A stretch of 64,000 nucleotides of DNA from Paenibacillus sp. D2_2 (GCF_031199965.1 NZ_CP133605.1:5313001-5377000); one strand, 5' to 3'; numbered from the stretch's first letter, positions 29,170-40,097 are shown. The notes: generated from the sequence alone by a model not told the origin. Made by a program: numbers and translations.

Positions 29170-31866
29170 ATGATTCAAAGGAGATCAAGAAACCTGCTTC
29201 TCGCCGGGGCTTATCTGGTCGGTCTAGGGCTTGCCCTATATTGTGAGTCGCATGAACTGCGCCTTATTTTCAGCATCTCATTGTCGTTCACAAACGTAAT
29301 CCTACTCTTATTACTCCGCTGCTATGGCAATATTTACGGTATTGCTGCATCTATTCTTGTCTATGGCATGTCCATATTCATGTGGGACAGACCTTATATT
29401 GTGCTGCTGTCTCTGCTTGAGATCATTGCCATTGGCCTTTCTCTAAAGTGGAGTAAGAGAGACCGAATGCTGCGCACGGATGCGCTGTTCTGGACTATAA
29501 TCGGTATCCCCGCCATTTTCCTGAGCTATTGGGCGATATACCATACTGTCACCATGGAACTATGGCTGCTGATCACGATTTCTGCGACCAACGGGCTGTT
29601 CAATGTGATGTTCGCTGATATCATATGGAAATACTTGCCTAAACGCTGGCTTAAGCCGGGAATCTCGTTCCGGAGAGAGCCGCTATTTTTCAGTAAAGTG
29701 TTGTTCCATATTATCATTGTATCCATTGCATTACCGTTTCTTATTTTTATCTTAAATAATAGCTGGAGCAGCTATGCTTCAGTATCGCAGTATTCATATA
29801 AGCTAGCAAGCAGTGCGGCCAGCTCAATATCTAAAGAATTATCCGCCTTACAACAAATGAAAAGCCAGTCACTGTCCACGGAAGATTACCGGATCTACAT
29901 CCAGGAACTTACACAGCAGCCTGTATCGGACGGATACTATCAGATCGCTATCATCGACCATAACAACTCCATCATTGCCTCCAGCCATGCTCCGATTCCG
30001 TTAGAAGGCTCCCATTACGATATCGATTCACCTCATGAAGCCAGCCAACATGAATTCTATATGAATGTTCCTAACTATGAAATACAGATCTTTCCGATTC
30101 AAGGATGGAATGAAGCTTCCTATGTATATAAAATACCACTAGAGTCAGAGTCGCCAGAGGCGCTGCAAATGCTAATTTATGTCCCGATGAAGTATGATCA
30201 AGAACTGATCTATAAGCAATTTTTGATCCAGTTCTTGAGTCTACTCCTGTTCGTTATCTGCGGCTCGACGATCGGCCAGTGGTTGAACCACCGCCTGCTG
30301 CGCGGATTGACACAGTTGGCCACCCTGACGACGGATCTGCCCGATAAGCTGTATACAGCCCAGAAGATCAAGTGGCCAGAAAGCTCAATCTACGAAATTC
30401 GCTCACTGATTCACAATATCAAATATATGTCCGGCAATTTAATTCATATGTTTCAGAATTCCCTCAAGAATACTAGCCTGTTGGAGGAACAAACGACAAG
30501 GCTGCTGAAATCAGAGAAGAAGCTGCTTCATTTGGCGTACTATGATGAATTGACCGGGCTACCCAATCGTCTTCATTTCCAGGAATACATCAAGACACTC
30601 GGACTCGACAAACCACTCGAGAATCCAGAGGATTCACCTGCCTTTGCCATCATGTTCGCCGATTTAAACCGATTCAAACAGGTCAATGACACGCTCGGGC
30701 ATGCCATCGGCAATGAACTTCTACATGATATAGCCCAACGCTTCTCTAGAATTATATCCGAGCAATGCAAGGTATTCCGACTTAGCGGCGATGAGTTCCT
30801 GTTCATCCTTCATTACGAGCGTATTTCCGATGTTCAGCAAATCGCCCAGACCATTTGTGATATATGTGAGGAACCGTTCGAAATTAATGGAAGGGCTCTC
30901 TACATGTCAGTTAGCGTCGGTATCAGTGTATATCCCTACGATGGGAACAATATCGATGCCGTCATGCGTAACGCCGACATTGCGATGTATGTAGCCAAAG
31001 AGCAAGGCGATGGTCTGTATCATTTCTATGACAGCTTGATTGAGAACCAGCGCGAGGAGAATATGCGGCTCGAGAACGAGCTGAAGAACGCTCTTCTGGA
31101 AGGTCAATTTAAACTCTATTACCAGCCCAAAATCGATGCTGCATCAGGCGAAGTGATCGGAGCAGAAGCACTGATCCGTTGGCTCCATCCGGAATATGGT
31201 ATGGTGTCTCCTGCCAAGTTCATCCCGCTCGCGGAGAATTCCGGGGTCATCCTTGATATCGATGAATGGGTGCTGCGGGAAGCCTGCCGCCAGAACAAAA
31301 TCTGGCAGTTGCAAGGAATGCCGCGCTTCCCTGTCGCCGTCAATATTTCCGCCCGGCATTTCTATCAGAGCGACTTGATTCCGGCGATTACCCGAATTCT
31401 TCAGGAAACTGGCTTAGAGCCTAAGTATCTCCTGCTGGAGATTACCGAGGGGACGCTTATCAGAAACGTTGAGTATGGCGTGCGGATGATGGAGGATCTG
31501 AAGAAAATGGGTATTCACATCTCCATGGACGATTTCGGAACCGGCTATTCTTCGCTTAGCCAATTGGACCGTCTACCGATCAGCGAGATGAAGCTGGACC
31601 GCTCTTTCATACAAGGCATTACTGAAGACAGTAGAAAATCCTCTATTGTACGTGCCGTCATCGAGCTAGGGCACTATATGGATCTGAAGGTTGTTGCCGA
31701 GGGAATTGAGTCCCCGGATGAACTCAAATATTTGACCAAGTTGGAATGCGACCAATTCCAGGGCTACCTATTCAGCAAACCTCTGCCTGAGCTGGAATTC
31801 TCTAAATTCGTGCTTCGGTGGGATGGCAGTTCAATTCCGGCAGATGGTTCCGCCTCCACAGGATAA
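29170..31866 (+). CDS. Membrane-bound GGDEF-EAL c-di-GMP protein
   Basis: An 898-residue protein. Five or so membrane helices cover about 1-145 and another lies near 175-195. An extracellular Cache-like sensor region spans about 200-335 and a final helix 345-365. The GGDEF domain (about 445-610) has YDELTGLPNR and an SGDEF active-site loop (FRLSGDEF) in place of GGDEF, with no RxxD inhibitory site. The EAL domain (about 635-880) keeps EALIRW, NISARHF, LEITEG, SMDDFGTGYSSL and VVAEGIES, so it looks like an active c-di-GMP phosphodiesterase. Cyclase activity of the variant loop is uncertain. ATG start; ends 53 bases before the LCP gene region. Confidence 0.85.
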   Translation: MIQRRSRNLLLAGAYLVGLGLALYCESHELRLIFSISLSFTNVILLLLLRCYGNIYGIAASILVYGMSIFMWDRPYIVLLSLLEIIAIGLSLKWSKRDRMLRTDALFWTIIGIPAIFLSYWAIYHTVTMELWLLITISATNGLFNVMFADIIWKYLPKRWLKPGISFRREPLFFSKVLFHIIIVSIALPFLIFILNNSWSSYASVSQYSYKLASSAASSISKELSALQQMKSQSLSTEDYRIYIQELTQQPVSDGYYQIAIIDHNNSIIASSHAPIPLEGSHYDIDSPHEASQHEFYMNVPNYEIQIFPIQGWNEASYVYKIPLESESPEALQMLIYVPMKYDQELIYKQFLIQFLSLLLFVICGSTIGQWLNHRLLRGLTQLATLTTDLPDKLYTAQKIKWPESSIYEIRSLIHNIKYMSGNLIHMFQNSLKNTSLLEEQTTRLLKSEKKLLHLAYYDELTGLPNRLHFQEYIKTLGLDKPLENPEDSPAFAIMFADLNRFKQVNDTLGHAIGNELLHDIAQRFSRIISEQCKVFRLSGDEFLFILHYERISDVQQIAQTICDICEEPFEINGRALYMSVSVGISVYPYDGNNIDAVMRNADIAMYVAKEQGDGLYHFYDSLIENQREENMRLENELKNALLEGQFKLYYQPKIDAASGEVIGAEALIRWLHPEYGMVSPAKFIPLAENSGVILDIDEWVLREACRQNKIWQLQGMPRFPVAVNISARHFYQSDLIPAITRILQETGLEPKYLLLEITEGTLIRNVEYGVRMMEDLKKMGIHISMDDFGTGYSSLSQLDRLPISEMKLDRSFIQGITEDSRKSSIVRAVIELGHYMDLKVVAEGIESPDELKYLTKLECDQFQGYLFSKPLPELEFSKFVLRWDGSSIPADGSASTG

Positions 31867-31979
31867 CAGTTTACGGATGGGGTTGCCATCCGTTACAATC
31901 CAATTAGATATGAAATTTCATGCGCTTGCAACTAAGCTCGACGTCTAATTATTCGTCTAAGGGAGGCTTATTCAGCGGC

Positions 31980-32996
31980 ATGAAATTGAGAAATTGGAAA
32001 ATCAAGAAGAGATATATTTATTTAAGCGCGGCCTTGCTTCTACTCGTAGGAGCAGGCCTCTATATGTATTGGAGGTTTGAGCCCTCCGCCCACTTTCGTA
32101 ATACCGATATTCCAGTGCTGGCCATACCCGAGGAGGATTCAACATCTCCAAAAGTACAGAACGAGGCGCAGACAGATCCTTCACCTCAAAGTTCCACTCC
32201 AACCTATAATTCCTCCCAACAGACTAGCTTCAATATTCTGATCCTCGGGACCGATGCTAGGGACCACGAGGCATCACGAACCGATGTCATCATGCTTGCT
32301 CACGTTAATTCCGATAAAAAAACGATTAGTCTGATCTCCATCCCTCGCGATACACAGGTTAACATTGCCGGGGTCGGCTATACCAAGATCAATCACGCCC
32401 ATATCCTCGGAGAAATGAAACACGGTGATTCCCATTCCGGTACACTAGCCTCTATTCAGGCCGTCAGCAATCTCTTCTCCTGCTCTATCAACTACTATAT
32501 CAAGACTGACTTTGAAGGCTTTGAACATTTCATTGATACCATCGGCGGACTCGATGTTCATCTGGATAAACCAATCAAGCTGACATATGGTGATCAGACC
32601 TTCCCTGCAGGAGATAATCACCTTAGTGGTGCTGAAGCGCTCAATCTCGTGCGCGAGCGTAAGTCGCTGCCCGGAGGCGATTTCGGCAGACAGGCCAATC
32701 AGGCAATGGTGCTAAAAGAAATCATGCATACCGTTATTAAACCCCAGAACATCACCAAGCTTCCCTCCTTAATCAGCCAGGTAAGGGAGGATATTCTTGA
32801 CACAAACTTAAGTGATAGCGATATGATCAGTCTGGCCTGGATGGCCAAGGACGTGAAGGAAGACGATCTCCAGTATGTGCAGTTGCCTGGCCACAGTGGT
32901 AAAGCAATGGATCCGATTGTCAAATCCGAGCTGTACTACTGGATTCCCGATATGGATGAATGGGCTAAATCTTCAGAACATTTATTAGAAGATTAA
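31980..32996 (+). CDS. LytR-CpsA-Psr (LCP) family wall-polymer ligase
   Basis: A 338-residue protein with a basic N-terminus and one membrane helix (MKLRNWKIKKRYIYLSAALL onward). A Pro/Ser/Thr-rich linker precedes the extracellular LCP domain (about 100-320). Conserved LCP motifs include ILGTDARDHEASRTDVIML, SIPRDTQVNIAG, TIGGLDVHLDKPI and LNLVRERKSLPGGDFGRQ, with the arginines that hold the polyprenyl-pyrophosphate. The family attaches teichoic acids or other glycopolymers to peptidoglycan. The ATG at 31980 is preferred since it starts the basic/TM region and follows AAGGGAGG; an in-frame ATG lies 60 bases upstream. Confidence 0.85.
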   Translation: MKLRNWKIKKRYIYLSAALLLLVGAGLYMYWRFEPSAHFRNTDIPVLAIPEEDSTSPKVQNEAQTDPSPQSSTPTYNSSQQTSFNILILGTDARDHEASRTDVIMLAHVNSDKKTISLISIPRDTQVNIAGVGYTKINHAHILGEMKHGDSHSGTLASIQAVSNLFSCSINYYIKTDFEGFEHFIDTIGGLDVHLDKPIKLTYGDQTFPAGDNHLSGAEALNLVRERKSLPGGDFGRQANQAMVLKEIMHTVIKPQNITKLPSLISQVREDILDTNLSDSDMISLAWMAKDVKEDDLQYVQLPGHSGKAMDPIVKSELYYWIPDMDEWAKSSEHLLED

Positions 32997-33022
32997 GAAA
33001 GCAAAGAACCCCTACAAAAAGA

Positions 33023-33072
33023 ATAGAAGCCCCTCTCGCCGTTATTTACGGAAGAAAGGCTTCTATTTTTTA
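33023..33072 (+). terminator. Terminator after the LCP gene
   Basis: ATAGAAGCC / GGCTTCTAT stem with a loop of 26 bases, then TTTTTTATG. It overlaps the end of the convergent diguanylate cyclase gene. Confidence 0.8.
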
Positions 33073-34484
33073 TGTAGGAGATGGATTAACAGCGTATTGG
33101 TTACGCCCGCTCCGCTTGGCCTCATACATCGCTTCATCGGCCAGATGAATCATCTGATCCAAATCTTCACAGTCGTCCGGTGGACAATAGATTCCGATAC
33201 TAGCCGTCGCTTGAAGCGGATGCTGATTGCAATGGAACGGTGCTGCCAGGCTAGTAATAATCCGCTGCGCTACTGTACTAGCGTGTTTCTCATCACTATT
33301 AGTGAGCAGAATCAGAAATTCGTCCCGCCAAGCCGGCAGATCAGATCACTCTCTCTGATTTGCTGGAAGAGACGCTTGGCAATCTCCTGCAATAACCTAT
33401 CCCCAACATGATGACCGTATGTATCATTAACGTCTTTGAAATTGTCCAGATCGATAAACATTAATGCCTTGTTATTGGTACCGTCACTACTATACTGCTT
33501 AAGTCGCATATGGAAATATGCACGATTCGGAAGCCCGGTCAGATCATCGTGATACGCCAAATACTCCATGCGCTCCTCGCGTTCCTTGCTCTCTGTAATA
33601 TCGATCAATACCCCTTCGAGATGGACGAGGTGACCCCTTTCATTCAGCTGTGGAGTACCACGAACCTGAACCCAGCATATGTCTCCCTTTATTCGGCGTA
33701 GCCTGCATTCCAACAAAACCTCTCTCCGCCCAATAATCATCTCCTTCTGGGAATGCTGCACGAGCGGTATATCCGCTGGATCCACAAGTTCAAGCAAGGA
33801 CCGGAAATCCGTGAACGTATCTGCAGGCAGACCTGTCAGCCTTGTGATCCCGGGTGATAGACTGAGCCGAGATGAGCCTAAATCGTAGACCCAGGTCGTA
33901 ATATCGATATTCTCCAGAATATGATTGAGGCTTGTAAGACCATGCTCAGATTTGCTCCATCTTCCCTTTACGAGATTAATGAGTACCCAAGAGAATGTCA
34001 TCACGTACAAGTCGAATATAACGGCATAGACTAAGTCACTGCGATCTGAACCGGCGACCATCTCAGCCCGAAACAAAACTCTGGACCAATACGTTGCAGT
34101 TATTAAGTACAGAAGACCCGAGAGTATTACAAGGCGGATATCAAGATAGATCAAGCTCACTAGTATTGCGAAGCCTAACAGAATGAAGTTAAGCGGATTC
34201 AATCTGATGGCCATCAAAGATAAAAGAAACAAGTAAGGGGAGCAGATCATCAGAAGCATCGCAACCACTGGGTAGCGACGACATAGTACTAGCAGCACTA
34301 TGACGCTCCCCAATGCGATGCTTAACGGCATAGATAAATCAGCAAAGCCCCCGCCTGTAAGGAGATGTCCCCCTAGCGATACCAAGTAGAATCCGCTTAA
34401 TATTTTCAATAATATATTATTTTTGGAATGAACATCATGCACCCTGTTCACATCGATCCACACTCTCAACAGAAATATAGTCAA
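33070..34484 (-). pseudogene. Membrane PAS-GGDEF diguanylate cyclase, frameshifted in the active-site motif
   Basis: About 471 residues when repaired. Six or so membrane helices (about 20-180), a PAS/PAC domain (about 190-305, ending LEGVLIDITESKEREERMEY) and a GGDEF domain. A run of three C at 33324-33326 should be four: as read the protein ends CRLGGTNF, whereas the repaired frame gives CRLGGDEFLILLTNSDEK and continues through ATASIGIYCPPD and ADEAMYEAKRSGRNQY to a stop at 33070. The repaired product is a canonical GGDEF cyclase making c-di-GMP. It is encoded convergently to the LCP gene and near the GGDEF-EAL protein. Confidence 0.85.
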
Positions 34485-34659
34485 AAAGAACTAGTTTTTA
34501 TCCACTTTCCATATTACACCTTATTTATAGATATAGATACCTTTTCCTGTAAAATCATGCTCTATTCCGCGGATAACACTATTTTTTCTTTCTAAATCCT
34601 TCTAGCCTCGACCGTGACTTAAGTCCCTGTTTAGGCCGTTTCATTACTCTATAGATATT

Positions 34660-34687
34660 AAAAAAAGACCACTAACAGTGGTCTCTT
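34660..34687 (-). terminator. Terminator after the secreted hypothetical gene
   Basis: On the minus strand GAGACCACT-GTT-AGTGGTCTTTTTTT. The remaining gap from 34485 shows no gene. Confidence 0.85.
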
Positions 34688-34704
34688 TCCTATGATAAGC
34701 AAAC

Positions 34705-35226
34705 TTAAGGAATATATTGTTGAACAATCGAAGTGATCTGACCTTTCTCGATCGTAATATGATACGGGAAATAGCTTAGATCGAACAGGTCACTCTGGCC
34801 AAAAATATGAATGAATTTCTCCAAACTGACGGGTTCATTCCACGATATATCACTGTCCATCCCGCCGCGATCATAAATCTGCATCAGCACTTCAGCATTA
34901 GCAGCGACAGGATAAGTTACCAGAGTATCATCAGGATTCACAATATAGTAGCCATCCAAAGGGCCATCAATATCGGCATCCGGTTCATATTTGACAAAGG
35001 CTTTTTGTGCGGCCTCTCCCTCATACCATTCAATCGGATCAACCACAGCATGAACACCGCTCTTATCGGAACGAAGCTCATGTATGTACACTGTCTCAGT
35101 CTGTGTGCCAGGCTTAGCAACAAACGGTTTATATTCAGGCTCTGCAGCTTCGGAATTCGATACCATCGAAGACGACATTACGATAATCAGAAGCAGAGGC
35201 ATCAACAACAAAGCAATTTTCTTCAT
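34705..35226 (-). CDS. Secreted protein of unknown function
   Basis: A 173-residue protein beginning MKKIALLLMPLLLIIVMSSS with a signal peptide likely cleaved after SEA-A (about residue 28). The mature part is acidic and unremarkable, ending LSYFPYHITIEKGQITSIVQ, and has no cysteine lipobox. An ATG nine bases upstream also exists, but the one at 35226 sits at better distance from AAAGGTGG. No family recognised. It is monocistronic, between the diguanylate cyclase and an SDR gene. Confidence 0.6.
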   Translation of the reverse strand: MKKIALLLMPLLLIIVMSSSMVSNSEAAEPEYKPFVAKPGTQTETVYIHELRSDKSGVHAVVDPIEWYEGEAAQKAFVKYEPDADIDGPLDGYYIVNPDDTLVTYPVAANAEVLMQIYDRGGMDSDISWNEPVSLEKFIHIFGQSDLFDLSYFPYHITIEKGQITSIVQQYIP

Positions 35227-35434
35227 ATTTCTCATCCACCTTTTTCAGTTCAGAACAGTACCTGTTATTACTATCTCCATTATATTACCTAAGGGGAAAA
35301 AGGATCACAACAAAGTTAAAAGGGGTGACAAAATCTTAATTCAAAAAAATTAGGGAAATTCGTCCCTTCTTCTGGTACATTTGAAATAGTCCTAAGGATA
35401 CATATATAAAATATGGTAAAGGAGTTCTTCTAGC

Positions 35435-36180
35435 ATGAGTAGTAAACAACCCTCCACTAAAGTTGCCTTAATCACCGGAGCAAGCCGGGAATCGGAAAAG
35501 CCATCGCTCTTGAATTCGCTAAGGCTGGGATCCATATCCTGATTAACTACTATGGGGATGACAAAGAAGCACTTGATGTCAAACACCAGGTAGAAGGCTA
35601 CGGCGTTCAAGCAGAGTTATTCCATGGAGATGTTAGTGATCCGCAGCAGGTACAGCAGATGTTCGCCGAGCTGGACCGTTTATTCGGTAAGATCGATATC
35701 CTTGTTAACAATGCAGGAATTGCGAAGACCGCCAAAATCACGGAGATGACCAATGAAGAATGGGATCGGATGATCCGCATTCATCTATACGGTGCTTTTT
35801 ATACCTCACGGGAGGCCGCCCGCCGGATGTTGCCGCAGAAATCGGGCAAGATCATTAACGTAACCTCCGACCTGGCCAGCCATGGCGCTGCCGAACTGTC
35901 GCACTATGCCGCCGCCAAAGGCGGTGTCACCGCTCTGACCAAATCATTGGCCCGCGAGTTGGCTCCTCATATCCTTGTAAACGCTGTAGCACCCGGAGGT
36001 ACCTTTACGGATGTCCGTTCTTCCCTTGAGGAGAGTCATAACAATTCCCGATATTTACTGGGACGTCTAGCATTCCCACAGGAAATCGCCAAGTCGGTTC
36101 TCTTCCTCACCTCGGACGATGCTAGCATGTTCACCTGTCAAGTACTGGGAGCAAACGGCGGCAGCGTCATGAACGGATAG
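35435..36180 (+). pseudogene. FabG-like SDR oxidoreductase, frameshifted
   Basis: About 248 residues when repaired. It begins MSSKQPSTKVALITGAS; the three G at 35487-35489 should be four, which restores the cofactor motif SRGIGKAIALEFAKAG. The rest is in one frame: DILVNNAGIAKTAKITEM, then the catalytic serine region NVTSDLASHGAAELSHYAAAKGG with YxxxK, and the C-terminal VLGANGGSVMNG. It is a typical NAD(P)H-dependent 3-oxoacyl-reductase-like SDR; the substrate is not evident. The ATG follows AAAGGAG at 35418. A terminator closes it at 36219. Confidence 0.8.
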
Positions 36181-36218
36181 GCTTTGATTCCATAATCATT
36201 ATGGCTAGTGTCACCGAG

Positions 36219-36262
36219 CACCTCTTGACCCGCTCTTAGAAGCGGATTGAGAGGTGTTTTTT
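36219..36262 (+). terminator. Terminator after the FabG-like SDR
   Basis: CACCTCT / AGAGGTG with inner CCGCT/AGCGG, followed by TTTTTTAG. Confidence 0.85.
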
Positions 36263-36396
36263 AGAGTAATCTATAATATCCTTGTTCTATGCAACGTTGC
36301 TCTGGATTAACGAGGTAAAGCAGATGTTTGAAACGTTCACAAATCCGTAATAAATTTATAGTGAAAGGTCAATTTATCGGGAAGGAAGTAATCAGT

Positions 36397-37512
36397 ATGC
36401 GCGTAGGAATTCCCAAGGAGATTAAAAATAACGAGAATCGAGTCGGCATTACACCTGCCGGAGTAAAAACGCTCGTTAATGCCGGACATGAGGTTGCCGT
36501 AGAAAAATCAGCAGGACTTGGTAGCGGCTTCAGCGATGAGGAATATCGGACTCACGGAGCAGTCATCATGGATCATGCGGCAGAGGTATGGAATTTTGCG
36601 GAAATGATCATGAAGGTGAAGGAGCCGCTACCCGAGGAATTTAGCTTCTTCCGAGAAGGCTTGATACTCTTCACTTATCTTCACCTCGCTCCTGAACCGG
36701 AACTGACCAAGACATTATTAACCCAAAAGGTACGGGCTGTCGCTTATGAAACCGTGCAATTGAATGACGGATCACTACCGCTGCTCACCCCAATGAGCGA
36801 AGTAGCTGGACGGATGGCTGTGCAGATCGGTGCGCAGTTCCTCGAGAAGCCTTATGGCGGCAAAGGTGTGCTACTCGGAGGGGTACCTGGCGTGCAGCAG
36901 GCTGAGGTCGCTATTATTGGCGGTGGTGTCGTCGGTACGAATGCGGCCAAAGTTGCGCTAGGCATGGGAGCACATGTGACTCTGCTCGATCTCAATGCCA
37001 ATCGATTAAGATATCTGGATGATATTTTCGAAGGAAAGGTCGCTACGCTTATGTCCGATTCATACCATATCGAACAAGCAGTAGCTAAAGCGGACCTCGT
37101 CATCGGAGCAGTGCTTATTCCAGGCTCCAGAGCGCCGAAGTTGGTAAAGGATTACATGGTTCGGCAGATGTCAGAAGGCTCTGTCATTGTCGATGTCGCG
37201 ATTGATCAAGGCGGTTCTATCGAGACAATCGACCGTGTCACGACACATGCTGATCCGACTTATGTGAAGCATGGCGTCGTCCATTATGCCGTTGCCAATA
37301 TGCCGGGAGCTGTCGCTCGTACGTCGACGCTCGCCCTAACGAATGTAACGACTCCCTACGCACTTAAGATAGCTAATCAAGGGCTGGAAGCCTGCGCCAA
37401 GCTCCTCCCTGAAGTTGCAAAAGGCATCAATGTCTATGACGGTCACATTACGAATGCGGGCGTAGCCGACAGTCTCGGGTATTCATATACCAAGATCGAG
37501 GAATTGTTCTAA
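36397..37512 (+). CDS. ald: Alanine dehydrogenase
   Basis: A 371-residue enzyme that reversibly deaminates L-alanine to pyruvate with NAD+, used in alanine catabolism and sporulation in Bacillus. It opens [20 protein letters not shown]. The catalytic residues are K75 ([12 protein letters not shown]) and H96 ([12 protein letters not shown]), the same positions as in characterised enzymes. The NAD motif [20 protein letters not shown] is near 170. The ATG at 36397 follows GGGAAGGAAG; the open frame extends 23 codons upstream without a better site. Length is normal. Confidence 0.95.
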   Translation: MRVGIPKEIKNNENRVGITPAGVKTLVNAGHEVAVEKSAGLGSGFSDEEYRTHGAVIMDHAAEVWNFAEMIMKVKEPLPEEFSFFREGLILFTYLHLAPEPELTKTLLTQKVRAVAYETVQLNDGSLPLLTPMSEVAGRMAVQIGAQFLEKPYGGKGVLLGGVPGVQQAEVAIIGGGVVGTNAAKVALGMGAHVTLLDLNANRLRYLDDIFEGKVATLMSDSYHIEQAVAKADLVIGAVLIPGSRAPKLVKDYMVRQMSEGSVIVDVAIDQGGSIETIDRVTTHADPTYVKHGVVHYAVANMPGAVARTSTLALTNVTTPYALKIANQGLEACAKLLPEVAKGINVYDGHITNAGVADSLGYSYTKIEELF

Positions 37513-37533
37513 CCTCTACCGTGGTCATTTCTG

Positions 37534-37595
37534 ACGTTCAGGCAGCAGATGCTGTTCTGCTTGCCTGAACGCTCATCAGCCCTCCCCTTTTTTTA
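37534..37595 (+). terminator. Probable terminator after ald
   Basis: GTTCAGGC-AGCAG / CTGCT-TGCCTGAAC long stem. The seven-T run comes 17 bases later, so it may be an imperfect terminator. Confidence 0.6.
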
Positions 37596-37705
37596 TCAGT
37601 TCTTCCTATGATATATTATTTACATACCCTGCTGGGTATGCCATTAGAGGTAGTTCTACTCTTAATAATATTTCGAATCTCGAAATCTCAGGAGGGATGG
37701 ATTTC

Positions 37706-38752
37706 ATGACACAAGATATCCAGTCAACATCACAATCTACAAGCTTATCCGAGATTCCATTCTCCGTACTGGATCTCGCTCCAATTACCGTAGAAAGCAC
37801 AGCAGCGCAGTCGTTGAAAAATACGTTAGACCTTGCCCAGCATGCTGAGAAATGGGGTTATACCCGCTACTGGCTTGCCGAGCATCATGGCATGCCTGGG
37901 ATTGCCAGCTCGGCGACATCCCTCGTCATCGGCTATGTAGCCGGAGGTACCCAGACAATTCGCGTCGGCTCCGGCGGGGTAATGCTACCTAACCATGCCC
38001 CATTGGTCATTGCCGAGCAATTCGGTACCCTCGAATCGCTGTACCCTGGCCGCATCGACCTCGGTTTAGGCAGGGCGCCCGGATCTGACCAGCTAACTTC
38101 CTACGCCCTACGACGCGGATCTGGCAGCGATGGTCAGGATTTCCCACAGCGACTGCGCGAGCTGCGCGAATACTTCAAGCCTGATTCCCAGTCATCGCTG
38201 CGTGTCCGAGCCATCCCTGGAGAAGGTCTTGATATCCCAATCTGGCTGCTCGGCTCTAGCGGCTTCAGTGCCAGGTTATCTGCGGAGCTAGGCTTGCCAT
38301 TTGCATTTGCCAGTCATTTCGCACCGGATTATCTGCTAGCCGCACTAGAGCTATATCGCAATCAGTTCACCCCCTCAGAGTCGTTACCTGCACCGTACGC
38401 CATGATCGGGGTTAACGTCGTCGTTGCCGATACCGATGCTGAAGCCGAGAGGTTGGCCACATCGCAGGCTCAACAATTCCTCAGCCTGATCCGCAATCGT
38501 CCTGGTCAATTGCGACCTCCAGTGGATGATATGGATTCGATCTGGACCGCCCATGAGAAGGCGCTCTTCGAGAAGCAACGCGCTTATGCAGCTGTCGGCT
38601 CACCTAATACAGTACGACAACGGCTGAACGATATTTGGCAAGAGACGAGAGCCGATGAGATCATCGTGGCCTCGCAAATCTATGACCATTCAGCCCGCCT
38701 ACACTCTTATGAGCTGCTTGCTCATGAAGTCATTGGGATTAAACAGCAATAA
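37706..38752 (+). CDS. LLM-class flavin-dependent oxidoreductase (MsnO8-type)
   Basis: A 348-residue luciferase-like flavin monooxygenase. Motifs are [22 protein letters not shown] (seen as [18 protein letters not shown], residues about 52-69), [19 protein letters not shown] and [14 protein letters not shown], characteristic of the MsnO8/YwcH-like group. These use reduced FMN supplied by a separate reductase; the substrate is unknown. The ATG at 37706 has GGAGGG at good spacing; one nine bases upstream is too close. It is monocistronic, with a terminator at 38781. Confidence 0.85.
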   Translation: MTQDIQSTSQSTSLSEIPFSVLDLAPITVESTAAQSLKNTLDLAQHAEKWGYTRYWLAEHHGMPGIASSATSLVIGYVAGGTQTIRVGSGGVMLPNHAPLVIAEQFGTLESLYPGRIDLGLGRAPGSDQLTSYALRRGSGSDGQDFPQRLRELREYFKPDSQSSLRVRAIPGEGLDIPIWLLGSSGFSARLSAELGLPFAFASHFAPDYLLAALELYRNQFTPSESLPAPYAMIGVNVVVADTDAEAERLATSQAQQFLSLIRNRPGQLRPPVDDMDSIWTAHEKALFEKQRAYAAVGSPNTVRQRLNDIWQETRADEIIVASQIYDHSARLHSYELLAHEVIGIKQQ

Positions 38753-38780
38753 TCCCATGCTTTATGACCAGATACAAAGA

Positions 38781-38825
38781 AATGAACGAGCCTCCGCCTG
38801 ATCCGGCGAGGCTCGTTCATCTTTT
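38781..38825 (+). terminator. Terminator after the LLM oxidoreductase
   Basis: AATGAACGAGCCTC / GAGGCTCGTTCAT stem followed by CTTTT. Confidence 0.75.
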
Positions 38826-38942
38826 AACCCATAAAAAAACGTATAATATCAAAAATTTATCGTGATCTTTCAAAATCTCTTTCTACTATAAATGTGGTAG
38901 TATGAAATTTAAGAGGTTCGAGCATTTCTATTTATTAGTGCT

Positions 38943-39110
38943 GTTTAAAAAGTCAGACTTTCAGCACCGAGATGGTTGGATGAAGATAGGGACTGGGAGC
39001 GGAGCGTAGGCAAAACCTACGTGAGCACCGGAAGGCCCGGCTGAATTCAAGATTCGATGTCGAATAAGCTCTCAGTGTTACTTCGTGATCAAAGGGGGAC
39101 TTTTTAAACA
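38943..39110 (+). repeat. Structured ~167-bp repeat, copy 3
   Basis: Ends are perfect 12-base inverted repeats, GTTTAAAAAGTC and GACTTTTTAAAC. The internal hairpin is GCGTAGG-CAAAA-CCTACGT at 39002-39020. Compared with copy 2 the outer stem has C-G replaced by T-A and the hairpin has C-G replaced by G-C, both sides changed together. The 3' hairpin region has diverged (left arm changed around 39065-39080). It lies 73 bases before the ATG of the following SDR gene, in the same orientation. Confidence 0.82.
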
Positions 39111-39183
39111 ACCTCTATTACATATCAGACGATTAACCATCGTGGCAATTCTATCTCACTATCGTGAAGGAGGATTCTTCGTT

Positions 39184-40038
39184 ATGAGTATTTTACCCAA
39201 ACATGCTTCTCTGGAAGGAAAGACAGCCGTCATTACAGGTGGTTCCGGCGTACTCTGCCAAGCCATGGCTCTAGAACTCGCGAGACAAGGCGTGAAAGTA
39301 GCGATTCTGAACCGTACACAGGCAAAAGGCGAGCAGATCGTAGCCCAAATTGCAGCTGAAGGAGGCACAGCGATTGCCATATCCTGCGACGTTACCGATG
39401 AGGACAGCGTAAAACAGGCTGAGCAAGAAGTAACCCGCCAATTCGGCCCTTGCGACATTCTGATCAATGGAGCTGGCGGCAATCAGCCAAGCGCGAATAC
39501 CACAAATGAAACCTATCGTGAAGAGGATCTAGCAGACGCTAATGTAACGAGCTTCTTCGATCTGAGCTTCTCTGGGGTTCGAAAGGTATTCGATCTCAAT
39601 TTCGTCGGCACCCTGATTCCGACACAAATTTTCGCTCGTGGCATGATCCATCGCCCCGGGGCAACGATCCTGAATATCTCCTCAATGAGCTCATATAGCC
39701 CGATGACCAAAGTACCTGCTTACAGCGCAGCTAAGGCTGCTATTAATAACTTCACCCAGTGGTTGTCCGTTCATCTGGCTGATGCCGGAATTCGAGTCAA
39801 TTCGATCGCGCCCGGGTTCTTCCTGACTGAACAGAACCGTGACCTGCTGACCAACAAGGACGGATCGCTTACAGAGCGTTCCCACAAGATTATGACGCAC
39901 ACACCTATGCGCCGCTTTGGCGTTCCTGAGGATCTACTAGGAACGATGCTATGGCTGGCTGACTCGGATACATCAGGCTTCGTAACCGGAACGGTAATCC
40001 CGGTTGACGGCGGCTTCATGGCTTACTCCGGGGTATAA
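39184..40038 (+). CDS. uxuB: SDR oxidoreductase, D-mannonate/fructuronate-type (UxuB/YjmF-like)
   Basis: A 284-residue protein beginning [20 protein letters not shown]. The cofactor loop is [35 protein letters not shown] follows, and catalytic SxnY-K lies in [21 protein letters not shown]. The insertion after the NGAGGN strand and the C-terminal [19 protein letters not shown] match the SDR-type D-mannonate oxidoreductases (B. subtilis UxuB/YjmF), which interconvert fructuronate and mannonate in hexuronate use. The ATG at 39184 follows GAAGGAGG. No uxuA or uxaC is adjacent in this window, so the substrate is inferred from sequence only. Confidence 0.75.
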   Translation: MSILPKHASLEGKTAVITGGSGVLCQAMALELARQGVKVAILNRTQAKGEQIVAQIAAEGGTAIAISCDVTDEDSVKQAEQEVTRQFGPCDILINGAGGNQPSANTTNETYREEDLADANVTSFFDLSFSGVRKVFDLNFVGTLIPTQIFARGMIHRPGATILNISSMSSYSPMTKVPAYSAAKAAINNFTQWLSVHLADAGIRVNSIAPGFFLTEQNRDLLTNKDGSLTERSHKIMTHTPMRRFGVPEDLLGTMLWLADSDTSGFVTGTVIPVDGGFMAYSGV

Positions 40039-40050
40039 TCCACACATAGA

Positions 40051-40097
40051 AAAGAACCTTCAAGTCAGCAATACGCTGAATTTGGAGGTTCTTTTTA
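40051..40097 (+). terminator. Terminator between convergent uxuB-like and GH43 genes
   Basis: AAAGAACCTTCAAGTCAGC pairs with GCTGAATTTGGAGGTTCTTT, followed by TTTATAAC. The A-rich left flank means it could serve the convergent GH43 gene too. Confidence 0.82.

Noticed and set aside
36852-37103. Minus-strand open frame inside ald
   Set aside because: Antisense shadow of the conserved NAD-binding region of alanine dehydrogenase.
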